A DNA stretch of 35,708 nucleotides from Lachnoclostridium sp. (GCA_023664665.1 JAMPEY010000005.1:1-35708); one strand, 5' to 3'; numbered from the stretch's first letter, positions 1 through 7,450 are shown. Made by a program: numbers and translations. The notes: a model not told the origin generated them from the letters alone.

Positions 1-63
1 GTAATTCCTTACTGGCTGTAAGGGGTATTAACCATAAATATATTGTAGTAGGAGGAACAGCTT

Positions 64-219
64 ATGGATCCAATGGACTTAATACAGGATAAGTTTTCAC
101 AGGAGTGTACCATTGATACGGTTCTGCATCTGCTCATGGCGCATTTTAATCTATCGGAGGAAGAGGCGCAGGCTAAGATTGATGCGTACTTTGAGATTGT
201 GGAAGAATACAGTAAATGA
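64..219 (+). CDS. Small acidic protein, unknown function
   Basis: A 51-residue frame begins at an ATG preceded by a strong AGGAGG site at 50-55, 8 nt upstream. The product is acidic and leucine-rich, with an N-terminal MDPMDLIQDKF and a likely helical end (SEEEAQAKIDAYFEIVEEY). No membrane segment, cysteine pair or catalytic motif is visible. Its stop overlaps an ATG at 216 (ATGA), which opens a reading frame of only 12 codons, so a coupled partner gene may have been lost. I do not recognise the family; an antitoxin-sized protein would fit the setting but nothing proves it. Confidence 0.55.
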   Translation: MDPMDLIQDKFSQECTIDTVLHLLMAHFNLSEEEAQAKIDAYFEIVEEYSK

Positions 220-453
220 AGGAATTGAAATCTGTACAATCGCTGATGCTTTGAATAGGAATTGATTATTAAATGATAAAATAATTGAAAATGATTTCCT
301 TGAAAAGAAAGCAACAGAGCGAAAGGCTACAGAACAAAGGAAAAAGAAGAGGCTGAAAATGTAGATTTCTATAAAAAGTAAAAAGATTAACCAATATTGA
401 CCCTCATATAGAAGAAGTATATATTCAAACTTTGAACAATAAATAATTGATAG
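220..453. other. Gene-free AT-rich stretch with coding debris
   Basis: No credible gene is present. A lysine/arginine/glutamate-rich frame of about 30 codons ends at a TAG near 361, but it has no start or ribosome site and looks like the degraded tail of a coiled-coil gene. A terminator closes the stretch. Confidence 0.4.
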
Positions 454-489
454 GCATATCAGACAGGAAAATCTGATATGCTATTTTTT
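454..489 (+). terminator. Rho-independent terminator
   Basis: A perfect 10-bp stem (454-463 with 472-481) with an 8-nt loop is followed by a tract of six T's within TATTTTTTA. It ends transcription from the small gene at 64-219. Confidence 0.8.
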
Positions 490-648
490 AGCAATTTTTG
501 TCAAAATGTGGAAATTTAATTATGAGTGTAATATAATAAATAAAATTAAACTTTTTGAAATTTTTTCTTTTTAATATAATTTGGATATTGCGTTGTGAGT
601 GATTTTTGATATATTTAATTATTTTGATGATAAGGTGAGGTATGAACT

Positions 649-1247
649 ATGAATATAAAGGCATTAGTTAATTGTAATACAGAGTTTCAAGATATATTTG
701 ATGAATTAAATAGTGAGTCAAATGTATGCAAATATGAACTTCTAAAGCAAACTAATCTTTCAATATCGGAAGATGTGTTAATTATAATATTTGAAATTCT
801 TAAAAATTTAGGAACTAATGCAACATACGATTTGTTAAAGATGACTTTATTAGAAATAGTATCAAAGATAGGTGCATTAAAAAAGCAGAAATCGACATCC
901 CAAGGGTAATTGGGATTGTAGAAGAATATGATAAAGCAATTAACGGACTAGACAAAACAAAAGATTCCTACCATGAGGATAGGTTAAATGAATTTGAGGC
1001 TTGTATGGATAAGCTGAAGAATACCACAATAAATAAGGATACCTTATATACGCTGATTGCCTATGCGTTTAAGCCGGGGAATGAATATTTGAGAGATAGT
1101 ATATTGACGATTTTATATGATAAGAATATGTTTTTGAATTGCTTCAAACAAACTGAAAAAAGTTCACAAAAAAGTCCTGAAAGTATTGATTTTCATGAAT
1201 TTTCAAAGTTTCCCTATGAAGAGAGGCGAGAACAGAATGTAAGCTAA
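649..1247 (+). CDS. Unknown protein in two frames, joined by -1 shift
   Basis: Frame one (649-909) encodes 86 aa from an ATG behind AAGGTGAGG. The -1 frame is open through the junction and runs to a stop at 1245-1247. Read through the shift at 879-885, the product is 199 aa: a helical, leucine-rich N-half (about 1-79) and a C-half containing PRVIGIVEEYDKAING and a hydrophobic segment near LYTLIAYAF. The second frame has its own ATG at 1005 but no convincing ribosome site, so independent translation is less likely. A TATAAT lies at 575-580. I do not recognise the family. It is either a gene using programmed -1 frameshifting, a pseudogene with one extra A in a six-A run, or a sequencing error. 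Confidence 0.55.
869..916 (+). promoter_or_regulatory. Candidate -1 frameshift signal, dnaX-like
   Basis: The heptamer A AAA AAG at 879-885 lies in the correct frame for tandem slippage and is the same heptamer used by E. coli dnaX. An internal Shine-Dalgarno-like AGGTG sits at 870-874, and a 6-bp hairpin (897-902 with 911-916, 8-nt loop) follows 11 nt downstream. These are the three parts of the bacterial cassette, though the hairpin is weak. The product of slippage joins the two open frames exactly. Confidence 0.45.
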
Positions 1248-1277
1248 GCAGGGTCTCTCTCAAAACCATCTCTCGCC
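1225..1277 (+). other. Long-range 7-bp stem at gene end
   Basis: Bases 1225-1231 and 1271-1277 are perfectly complementary around a 39-nt interior containing the stop codon of the preceding gene. There is no T-tract, so it is not a standard terminator. It could be the first helix of the structured RNA that follows. Confidence 0.3.
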
Positions 1278-1317
1278 AAGATGTTGTTTTAAATATCGAA
1301 CTATGAAGACACAAGAG

Positions 1318-1547
1318 GGCTGGATAGCATTGTGGAAGATACTGCCAGCATAAAAACTTTTTGTGTTACATGTCAATCATGGCTGATATGTCGTCAAAAG
1401 TATGCCTGCTGGTATAGGTTTCACCGCTTATATCAGCATTTGCCCAGCCCTTCCACAAGCTGGGTGAACCACAATAACAGATAAAACCCTATGCATCTCC
1501 ACAATGTATAGGTCATCCAGCCGACAAAGGGAGTCTCCACAACTCCC
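1318..1547 (+). ncRNA. Structured RNA with kissing-loop potential, unknown
   Basis: This non-coding stretch folds by eye into several perfect helices. Bases 1318-1325 pair with 1515-1522 (8 bp, closing). Bases 1382-1389 pair with 1430-1437 (8 bp), enclosing 1401-1406 with 1411-1416 (loop TGCT). Local hairpins are 1443-1448 with 1459-1464, 1488-1496 with 1504-1512 (one G-U pair), and 1529-1534 with 1542-1547. The loop of the first local hairpin (1450-1458) is perfectly complementary to 1330-1338, giving a pseudoknot or kissing interaction. The other two hairpins share an identical 7-nt loop, CTCCACA, which can also pair in part with the same strand. The segment 1319-1323 can alternatively pair locally with 1345-1349. 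Strand is inferred from neighbouring genes. I cannot assign a known family; ROOL, GOLLD and raiA-type RNAs are comparisons to test. Confidence 0.5.
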
Positions 1548-1668
1548 GGTAGGATGTTAGTATGAAAATTTGGCTTGATTTCCAAGAGCAGGATGATATA
1601 ATGAAGAAAATTGCTTCATACATAAGAGAATTTTGCGAAATATTTATAAAATATTCACAATTTGTTCG

Positions 1669-1697
1669 TTGAAAGTTTGGGTATGTTTGGGTATATT
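1669..1697 (+). promoter_or_regulatory. Sigma-A-type promoter of the CptIN locus
   Basis: TTGAAA and TATATT are separated by exactly 17 nt. Transcription would begin near 1704, about 50 nt before the first antitoxin repeat. Confidence 0.65.
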
Positions 1698-1750
1698 ATA
1701 AGTAAGGAATCTTAGAGGTTCTTTCATCACAAAATGTGTCATGTTAAGTT

Positions 1751-1840
1751 ATGCGCTCATTGCCATGCGCATTATATAAGTAGGCAATGTATCAGTTCCA
1801 CGCTCATTGTTATGCGTGTAATTAAATAGGCAATGATTAA
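1751..1840 (+). ncRNA. cptI: Type III antitoxin RNA, two pseudoknot repeats (CptI-like)
   Basis: Two repeats start near 1751 and 1799 with a period of 46-47 nt and share CGCTCATTG and TAGGCAATG blocks. Each can form an H-type pseudoknot. In repeat 1, stem 1 is 1752-1756 with 1767-1771 and its loop bases 1758-1764 pair with 1783-1789. In repeat 2, stem 1 is 1799-1803 with 1814-1818 and loop bases 1805-1811 pair with 1829-1835. Stem 1 differs between repeats with compensating changes (TGCGC/GCGCA against CACGC/GCGTG), and stem 2 keeps pairing through G-U pairs. A promoter, a tandem pseudoknot repeat, a hairpin and then a small toxin gene is the standard type III layout. In this class the RNA is cut by the toxin at repeat boundaries and binds it in a closed complex. 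Confidence 0.8.
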
Positions 1841-1842
1841 GT

Positions 1843-1876
1843 AATAGCCTTCTTCTTGTAGAGAAGGCTATTAGTA
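1843..1876 (+). terminator. Attenuating hairpin between antitoxin RNA and toxin
   Basis: A perfect 11-bp stem (1843-1853 with 1862-1872) with an 8-nt loop lies between the repeat RNA and the toxin ribosome site. The following T-tract is poor, consistent with partial read-through that sets an excess of antitoxin RNA over toxin mRNA. Confidence 0.7.
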
Positions 1877-1893
1877 TATAGGGAGAACAAAGG

Positions 1894-2391
1894 ATGGCGG
1901 ATTTTGTTAGTGGGCGGTTATATTTTATTAGAGACGATTTTTTCGATTTTGTTGGTGAAAAATATTTGAAAACAAATAAAGGAGATACGCAAAGACCCCA
2001 CTATTATGCTTTTAGAGATTCTTCTACCGGTTTGCTGTGGATGATACCATGTAGTAGTCAAGTAGAAAAGTATAAAAGGATAATTGAAAATAAAGAGAAA
2101 AATGGCAAGAAACACAATCATATTCAATTAATCAAGGTGTCAGGCATTGAACAGGCATTTTTGTTCCAAGATATGTTTCCTATTGCCGAAAAATATATCA
2201 AAAATCCGTACATAAAACAAAATGCATTCATGGAGATTAGAGATCCCAAAAAGCTTCTGGCAATTGAAAAAAATGCCAGGGAGATAGTAAAATTGATACG
2301 GCATGGGGTTAAATTCACTCCAACACAACCAGACTCAGTGAGGATTGAAAAATTAATGATTGAAGAACTAAGCAAAGACGCTGCCAAATGA
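1894..2391 (+). CDS. cptN: Type III toxin, CptN/ToxN-AbiQ-like endoribonuclease
   Basis: The 165-residue product resembles the CptN branch of type III toxins, of which the CptIN complex from Eubacterium rectale is the structural model. Recognisable segments are GRLYFIRDDFFDF near the N-terminus, QRPHYYAF and WMIPCSSQVEKY in the first third, then HNHIQLIKVSG, AFLFQDMFPIAEKYI and a C-terminal GVKFTPTQPDSVRIEKLM. Such toxins are sequence-specific RNases that also process their own antitoxin RNA, and several type III systems abort phage infection. The ATG follows a GGGAG site 8 nt upstream (1881-1885). The upstream pseudoknot repeats strongly support the call. I did not confirm catalytic residues. 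Confidence 0.82.
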   Translation: MADFVSGRLYFIRDDFFDFVGEKYLKTNKGDTQRPHYYAFRDSSTGLLWMIPCSSQVEKYKRIIENKEKNGKKHNHIQLIKVSGIEQAFLFQDMFPIAEKYIKNPYIKQNAFMEIRDPKKLLAIEKNAREIVKLIRHGVKFTPTQPDSVRIEKLMIEELSKDAAK

Positions 2392-2449
2392 GCAATGTCT
2401 ATTTTAATGCTTTTTATTTATTACAAAAAGTATATGTTATGCAAGTTAA

Positions 2450-2764
2450 GAAATCAATGCTGTAACAAGGAGGATAGATAAGGAAATAGACGGTCTTGAA
2501 AAGCAGAAAGATGCTATTGAGGACTATTATAAACTTCAGATTGATACCCTTGAGAAAGAGAAGACTCTGTTAGAAGATGCTAATAAAGAGAGGGAAAGGC
2601 AGTACGAATTGCAGAAAGCTCTTTATGAAATAGAAAGGGCTAAGAATCAGAGAACTAAACTGATTTACTCAGAAGACAAGGGTATGCATTATGTGGCAGA
2701 CAGTACCTCTAAGCATAATAGGGCGTTTAAGGCTACTGAGCGGGCAGCAGGAATGTATCTTTGA
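2450..2764 (+). pseudogene. C-terminal remnant of a phage tail tape-measure-like protein
   Basis: An open frame without a start codon or ribosome site encodes about 104 residues of charged coiled coil (GLEKQKDAIEDYYKLQIDTL, then KERERQYELQKALYEIERAK) followed by QRTKLIYSEDKGMHYVAD. The pattern of coiled coil, an R-x-hydrophobic-Y stretch and a G-[MF]-x-[YW]-x-AD motif is typical of the C-terminal part of tail tape-measure or minor structural proteins of clostridial siphoviruses. The rest of the gene is missing. It lies about 30 nt from the tRNA-Val gene, so it is probably the last trace of a prophage. Confidence 0.55.
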
Positions 2765-2793
2765 TTTTCCAAGGCGTTCCACCCACACAAAAA

Positions 2794-2867
2794 TGGAAGC
2801 AAGGGGGCTCGAACCCCTGACCTTTCGCGTGTGAGGCGAACGCTCATCCCGGCTGAGCTATGCTTCC
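2794..2867 (-). tRNA. tRNA-Val (anticodon CAC)
   Basis: Read on the minus strand, the 74-nt sequence gives a full cloverleaf: a 7-bp acceptor stem GGAAGCA/TGCTTCC, a D-arm starting GCTC, an anticodon arm TTCGC-CTCACAC-GCGAA with CAC at 34-36, and a T-arm AGGGG-TTCGAGC-CCCCT. The discriminator base is A and no CCA is encoded. Confidence 0.93.
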
Positions 2868-2876
2868 ATTAAGATG

Positions 2877-2904
2877 ATTATAGCACTTTCAACAAAAAAT
2901 GCAA
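2877..2904 (-). promoter_or_regulatory. Promoter of tRNA-Val
   Basis: On the minus strand TTGCAT and TATAAT are separated by 16 nt, placing the start of transcription a few bases before the mature 5' end. Confidence 0.6.
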
Positions 2905-2952
2905 GACACAAAACGATATGCTCCAATACGCCTTTCTTTTTGAAACTGCTCT

Positions 2953-3192
2953 TCACAAATCATAATAAGGGAACAGCTGGCCGCCGATATACTCATATCC
3001 CACATCAAAAATTGCAGCATTTATTTCGGCGTCTGCGCCCACTTGAAATATTTCCATTTTAGCAGCTTCTATTGACAAAACTTCCATGAAAGCATCATTT
3101 TCTTCATACCATGAACTATAAAAAACATATTTTTGCAGTCCCTCTTCCGCAGGAAAACTGTCCTTTTTTCTATTTCCATATACAACCTCCAT
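2953..3192 (-). CDS. Small hypothetical protein
   Basis: A 79-residue acidic protein (MEVVYGNRKKDSFPAEEGLQ at the N-terminus, ending YEYIGGQLFPYYDL) is read from an ATG with GGAGG 4 nt upstream. The frame is open further upstream to an ATG at 3264, but that start has no ribosome site and lies inside the predicted promoter, so the shorter form is preferred. No signal peptide, membrane segment or known motif is visible. I do not recognise it. Confidence 0.5.
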   Translation of the reverse strand: MEVVYGNRKKDSFPAEEGLQKYVFYSSWYEENDAFMEVLSIEAAKMEIFQVGADAEINAAIFDVGYEYIGGQLFPYYDL

Positions 3193-3244
3193 GCCGCCTC
3201 CGGAGGCAGAAACAGTAATGAAAATTCCTATACTGAAATAATAG

Positions 3245-3272
3245 CATATATCCGACCGAAACACAATGACAA
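3245..3272 (-). promoter_or_regulatory. Possible promoter of the small minus-strand gene
   Basis: TTGTCA and TATATG are 16 nt apart on the minus strand, giving a leader of roughly 45 nt to the ATG at 3192. Confidence 0.4.
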
Positions 3273-3461
3273 AGGGAATCTATATTGTAAACAGCGGAAG
3301 CATATTTTCGGGAAAAGGAGGAATAGCCCGCGGGTCGTGAGCCAATTATATATAAGGACAAAGCAACATATGTAAAAAGTGCACTGCGTTATCACATAGT
3401 ATTAAAAAACATGTAATGCGGTTATAAAAATAATCAAAAACGCATAAAAAACAAAAACATG

Positions 3462-3490
3462 TTGATTTTGGAAACATAAAGTGGTATTCT
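3462..3490 (+). promoter_or_regulatory. Promoter of the degV-family gene
   Basis: TTGATT and TATTCT are separated by 17 nt. The predicted leader is about 130 nt and contains a small hairpin (TTGCG...CGCAA near 3577-3596). The rest of the 3273-3624 gap shows no gene or repeat. Confidence 0.55.
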
Positions 3491-3624
3491 ATTCTCAGTT
3501 AAACTATTGTGTTTGTAAAAAGAGCTGCGCGCTGATTTTTATAAATTATCATAGAGGGATTTCATTAAGGCTCCCATAATTGCGTTGACGGCGCAAATGC
3601 ACTTTATATTACGAAAGGTATCAT

Positions 3625-4539
3625 GTGGCAATGAGTGAAATGTATCATATTATCAGTGACGGTTCCTGCGATTTGGCGCCGGAGCTTGTAAAAGAGAAGA
3701 ATGTGACTGTGGTTCCCTTTTATGTGTCCTTTGATGATGAGCATTATCAAAGGGAGATAGTAGATATCGGAATCAGGGATTTTTATCAGCAGATGGTGGA
3801 TAATCCCAAGGTTTATCCCAAGTCCTCCATGCCCTCTGTGCAGGATTTTGCGGATGCGTTTCTTCCTTTTGCGGAAGCGGGAACTCCTGTTATCTGTATC
3901 TGTATTACGACCAAATTCAGCGGTTCTCTGCAATCTGCAATGAATGCAAAGGAAATGATTTTGGAGGAGCATCCAAATGCACGGATTGCGGTAATTGATT
4001 CTACTGTGGACACGGTGCTGCAGGGGCTGTATGTGCTGGAGGCAGTGCGGCTTCGGGACAATGGCACAAGCTTTGAAGATTCCGTAAAACGCTTGGAAGA
4101 AATCAAGAGTACCGGAAGGATTTTCTTTACGGTGGGCGATATGGAATATTTGAAGCATGGCGGGCGCATCGGAAAGGTGGCAAGCGTGGCAGGCAGTGTG
4201 TTTGGCATCCGCCCTGTCATTACCTTGAAAGAAGGAGAAATCTTTGCTTCCGGAGTGGGCAGGAGCCGCAAAAGCACGGTGGCGAAAGCCCGTAATCTGC
4301 TGCTTACCTATTTGAAGGAGCAGAATGCAAATATCAAGGATTACAGCATAACGATTGGATTTGGATATGATTATGAGGAAGCGGTACGGTTTCGGGATGA
4401 AACGCTGGAAGCGCTTCGGGCAGAGGGGTATTCTGTCAGCGAAGAGGAGCTGCCTGTCCGCCAGATTGGCGCGACTATCAGTGTGCATACCGGTCCTTAT
4501 CCGTTAGGATTCGGCGTGCTGGAGAAGAGCATCCACTAA
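3625..4539 (+). CDS. DegV family fatty-acid-binding protein (FakB-like)
   Basis: The 304-residue protein has the DegV landmarks: an N-terminal IISDGSCDL, SKSSMPSVQDF, CICITTKFSGSLQSA (the Ser-Gly fatty-acid carboxylate motif), RIAVIDSTVDT, and GDMEYLKHGGRIGKVA followed by the GIRPVITLKEG strand. DegV/FakB proteins bind single fatty acids in the cytoplasm and in FakAB systems present them for phosphorylation to acyl-phosphate for phospholipid synthesis. No fakA lies nearby. The best start is GTG at 3625, 7 nt after AAAGG; ATG at 3631 is an alternative. The 3' end overlaps the convergent HAD gene by 36 bp. Confidence 0.92.
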   Translation: MAMSEMYHIISDGSCDLAPELVKEKNVTVVPFYVSFDDEHYQREIVDIGIRDFYQQMVDNPKVYPKSSMPSVQDFADAFLPFAEAGTPVICICITTKFSGSLQSAMNAKEMILEEHPNARIAVIDSTVDTVLQGLYVLEAVRLRDNGTSFEDSVKRLEEIKSTGRIFFTVGDMEYLKHGGRIGKVASVAGSVFGIRPVITLKEGEIFASGVGRSRKSTVAKARNLLLTYLKEQNANIKDYSITIGFGYDYEEAVRFRDETLEALRAEGYSVSEEELPVRQIGATISVHTGPYPLGFGVLEKSIH

Positions 4540-5334
4540 GTCTTTTACCGTGTCAAATGCAAAATCGGGTTTATAAGGAGTATCAACAATATCGGCGGGC
4601 GTGGCTTCCCCTGTGAACAGTACACAGGTGTCCACGCCCCCGTTGATTCCGCAGGCAATATCCGTGTAGAGCCTGTCCCCTACAACCAGAGTTTTCTCCG
4701 GGGTAAAACCGGAGAGGGAAAGGCACAATTCCACAACCTCCCTGCTTGGTTTGCCGAGGTATGTGGGAGTCTTGTCCGTGGTCTGGCTAAGCATATTGCA
4801 GATGGCGCCGCAGTCAGGAACAAAGCCGAAATCTATGGGGCAGCGAAGGTCGGGATTGGTGGCATAAAAAGGGGCATCGGTAGTGAGGAGCGCCTTGCTG
4901 GCAGCAGTCAGCTTTTCATAAGTAAGCTCGCTGTCATAAGCAACGACAATACAATCAATGTCTTCCTCTGCCGTTTCCGTGACAGTCAGCCCGCTCTTTT
5001 TAAGCTCCGTGACAAAGGAAGCAGTGCCAAGCACAAAGATTTTCTTGTCAGAATAGCGCTCTTTTAAAAAGCGCAGGGTCATGTAGCCGGAGGTGATAAA
5101 TTGGTCCTGCGTGGTTTCCAGATGATAAGCATCGCGGAATTTTTTCACATAGTCAATGCCGCTCTTGGTGGAATTATTGGTGATAAAATAAGATTTTCCC
5201 CCGATGCGGTCAATATAAGCAAGCAATTCGGCACTCCCCTCATATAAGGTATCTCCCACAGCAAGCGTGCCGTCTATATCAAACAAAAACAATTTCTTTT
5301 GGGCTAGTATTTCCGAATTTTTTGTGGTATTCAT
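4504..5334 (-). CDS. HAD-IIA family phosphatase (NagD/AraL-like)
   Basis: This 276-residue cytoplasmic hydrolase carries the HAD signatures: motif I LFDIDGT (Asp19, Asp21), motif II FITNNST, a cap domain between motifs II and III, LGKPSREVVELCL (motif III lysine) and motif IV VVGDRLYTDI. The C2-cap arrangement and TNNS are typical of the NagD/AraL/phosphoglycolate phosphatase branch, which removes phosphate from small sugar or nucleotide phosphates; the substrate cannot be read from sequence. GGAGG lies 7 nt before the ATG. A possible minus-strand promoter (TTGATA, 17 nt, ATATTT) lies at 5360-5388. Confidence 0.9.
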   Translation of the reverse strand: MNTTKNSEILAQKKLFLFDIDGTLAVGDTLYEGSAELLAYIDRIGGKSYFITNNSTKSGIDYVKKFRDAYHLETTQDQFITSGYMTLRFLKERYSDKKIFVLGTASFVTELKKSGLTVTETAEEDIDCIVVAYDSELTYEKLTAASKALLTTDAPFYATNPDLRCPIDFGFVPDCGAICNMLSQTTDKTPTYLGKPSREVVELCLSLSGFTPEKTLVVGDRLYTDIACGINGGVDTCVLFTGEATPADIVDTPYKPDFAFDTVKDLVDALLQHAES

Positions 5335-5442
5335 AAAAACCTCCCTGATTCAAACAGTTAAATATTAGAAACATTTCTATTCTATCAAAGCTTTCCCAAT
5401 TTTTCCAGAGAAATGTAGTTTGAAACAGCACCTTGTGAACCT

Positions 5443-5482
5443 AGACCTTACTAGATTTTCTGGTGAGGTCTCTTTTTCTTTT
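5443..5482 (+). terminator. Terminator-like hairpin without an upstream gene
   Basis: A 9-bp stem (5443-5451 with 5463-5471, one G-U pair) with an 11-nt loop is followed by CTTTTTCTTTT. It is oriented for plus-strand transcription, yet the nearest upstream gene is on the minus strand, so the gene it served may have been lost. Confidence 0.55.
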
Positions 5483-5499
5483 GGTGATGTAAAAAATTG

Positions 5500-5528
5500 T
5501 TGGAAAATTTACCAAGAATTGTTATACT
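5500..5528 (+). promoter_or_regulatory. Strong promoter upstream of the AlbA_2 gene
   Basis: TTGGAA and TATACT are separated by exactly 17 nt. Transcription would start near 5535, leaving a leader of about 400 nt. Confidence 0.6.
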
Positions 5529-5534
5529 GTCTTA

Positions 5535-5939
5535 TAGATGGTTTACCTTTAAAAAGTATTTATTCAGCTTGGATTCTAAAGATCGGAATCATATAGCGGG
5601 AATAAGGTTATAGAGAAACAGGATTCTTTTGCAAATACATTTTGAAGTTGAATATTATGTGTAGAGGGGTTAGTTGCCTGATTTATTTTGAAAATATGCG
5701 ATAGTTTCGGGATTTATCAAGATGAGGGACAATATATAAGAAGAACGATTTTAGTGAAACCGCTAATCCTTTAGCTATGCTGAAGAAAATGGAATAAGCA
5801 GAATCAGTGGATAATGGTGGAAAAGAAATTCGGTATTAGAGTGGTTTTTTGTTGTTGGATGACGAAAAACAGAAAAATTAAGTTATATGTAAAAAATAGG
5901 AATATTTGAAAATCCAGAGATTTAAGTAGGAGGCTTGGC
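5535..5939 (+). other. Long gene-free leader
   Basis: No credible gene lies between the promoter and the next coding start. The sequence is AT-rich with frequent stops in all frames. A short element near 5878-5894 (TTAAGTTATATGTAAAA) loosely resembles the repeats found at 7423 and 7531. I see no clear riboswitch or terminator. Confidence 0.35.
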
Positions 5940-7421
5940 ATGGCAAGATCAAAAGAATATTTGGAAAGCTTGGTAAGAGAGTTGGCAAAGCTTCCTACAG
6001 AGGTTGAGTGGGTAGAGTTTAAGTGCAATAATAAAGATCCGGAACGCATTGCAAAATATATATCCGGACTAAGCAATGCCGCTGTCTTGTGTGAAAAACC
6101 GAAAGCGTATTTGATTTGGGGCGTTGAGAATAATACACATAAGATTATTGGGACGGATTTTAAATATAGACAAGCAAAAAAGGGGAATGAAGAACTTGAA
6201 GCATGGCTTGTGCGCATGATTAATCCTAAAATTAATTTCCGTTTTTATGAGGTGCAGATGGGAAAAGACGAGCAGGGGAACGACATTAGTGTGACTATGA
6301 TTGAAATTCCTGCTGCAGAAACGGAACCTACAAGGTTTGAGAAAACTGCGTATATACGAGTCGGTACGAATCTCAAACCGTTGGTCGATTATAAGGAAAA
6401 AGAAGCTGAGCTATGGAGCATGTTTGATGCAACGCCATATGAATTAAGAACGGCGTATTTTAATGCAACTGATGAAGAAGTCGCAGCATTATTGGATTAT
6501 ACAAGATATTATGATAAGCTGGAACTGCCTATTCCGAGCAACAGGGAAAAGGTGCTGGAGGATTTTGAAAATGAAAAATTTATTCGTCGGAATGATGCAA
6601 AGCATTGGGATATTACAAATTATGGTGTTTTAATGTTGGCTAAAAATTTTAGAAAATTTGAAGGCTTGATACGCAGAGGAATCCGTGTTATTCGTTATCA
6701 AGATGATACAAGGCTGCATGGAATTGATGAAGAAACTTTTAATAGTGGCTATGCAATTTCTTTTGAGGAAGTCGTAAAATATATTATGACTATTTCATCA
6801 CATGAAGAGATACTAGAAGGGAATATTCGAAAAAAGGCAACTACATTTCCAGAAATTGCGATTAGGGAACTTTTGGCAAATATAATGATTCATCAAGCGC
6901 TGGAACAAAAAGGCACAAATCCAATGGTGGAATTGTTTTCTGATAGAATAGAATTTTCAAATGCAGGTGCACCGTTAGTTGCAATTGAAAGAATAGTAGA
7001 TACTGTGCCGGTATCAAGAAATGAAAATATGGCCGGTTTTATGCATAGATGCGGCATTTGCGAGGAACGCGGAAGCGGCTATGACAAAATCATTGGAGAA
7101 ACCGGTAGATTTTCTTTGCTCGCACCAAGAATAGAAAATCAAAATAATCAATTTACAAAAGTGGTTATGTTTGCGAGCATACCATTTGAATTGACATCTA
7201 AGGAAGATCGCATACGGACTTGTTATATGCATGCCTGTTTAGCGTATGTTCGTTTTGGAGCAATTGGGAATGCGGATGTGAGAGAACTTTTCGGGTTTGA
7301 ACAGACAGAGAAAACAAAGGCTTCGCGGATTATAAAAGACACGGTAGAAGCGGGTTTGATTAAACCTGTAGACGAGTCAACAGCTCCGCGATATATGAAA
7401 TATATTCCATATTGGGCATAG
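5940..7421 (+). CDS. AlbA_2-domain ATP-binding protein (Schlafen-like)
   Basis: The 493-residue protein starts with an AlbA_2 (Schlafen-type nucleic-acid-binding) domain: VEWVEFKCN at about 23-30, AKYISGLSNAAVL and YLIWGVENNTHKIIGTDF. It continues with a GHKL-type ATPase region (IRELLANIMIHQALEQKG near 307, FSDRIEFSNAGAPL, CGICEERGSGYDKI) and ends in a winged-helix-like segment (GNADVRELFGFEQTEKTKASR). This architecture is annotated as transcriptional regulator or ATP-dependent helicase-related; some relatives occur in defence islands, but the biochemical role is unsettled. The ATG follows AGGAGG. It stands alone between debris-rich flanks, which suggests horizontal acquisition. Confidence 0.8.
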   Translation: MARSKEYLESLVRELAKLPTEVEWVEFKCNNKDPERIAKYISGLSNAAVLCEKPKAYLIWGVENNTHKIIGTDFKYRQAKKGNEELEAWLVRMINPKINFRFYEVQMGKDEQGNDISVTMIEIPAAETEPTRFEKTAYIRVGTNLKPLVDYKEKEAELWSMFDATPYELRTAYFNATDEEVAALLDYTRYYDKLELPIPSNREKVLEDFENEKFIRRNDAKHWDITNYGVLMLAKNFRKFEGLIRRGIRVIRYQDDTRLHGIDEETFNSGYAISFEEVVKYIMTISSHEEILEGNIRKKATTFPEIAIRELLANIMIHQALEQKGTNPMVELFSDRIEFSNAGAPLVAIERIVDTVPVSRNENMAGFMHRCGICEERGSGYDKIIGETGRFSLLAPRIENQNNQFTKVVMFASIPFELTSKEDRIRTCYMHACLAYVRFGAIGNADVRELFGFEQTEKTKASRIIKDTVEAGLIKPVDESTAPRYMKYIPYWA

Positions 7422-7422
7422 T

Positions 7423-7450
7423 ATTTAAGTTACCGTAAGTTTCACGAAAA
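7423..7450 (+). repeat. Direct repeat copy 1
   Basis: ATTTAAGTTACCGTAAGTTT begins a 28-bp element matched almost exactly at 7531-7557. It begins immediately after the stop codon of the AlbA_2 gene and contains the palindrome TTACnGTAA. Confidence 0.75.

Noticed and set aside
9..314. A 101-codon minus-strand frame
   Set aside because: It lies opposite the small gene at 64-219, which has a strong ribosome site, and has Cys/Ser-rich composition with no recognisable motif.
1751..1840. Repeats as a minimal CRISPR array
   Set aside because: Only two diverged units exist, with no spacer pattern, and the blocks form covarying pseudoknots upstream of a toxin gene.
3604..4488. Long 294-codon minus-strand frame opposite the DegV gene
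   Set aside because: It is a shadow of the well-supported DegV coding sequence, with His/Cys/Ile-rich composition and no motif.
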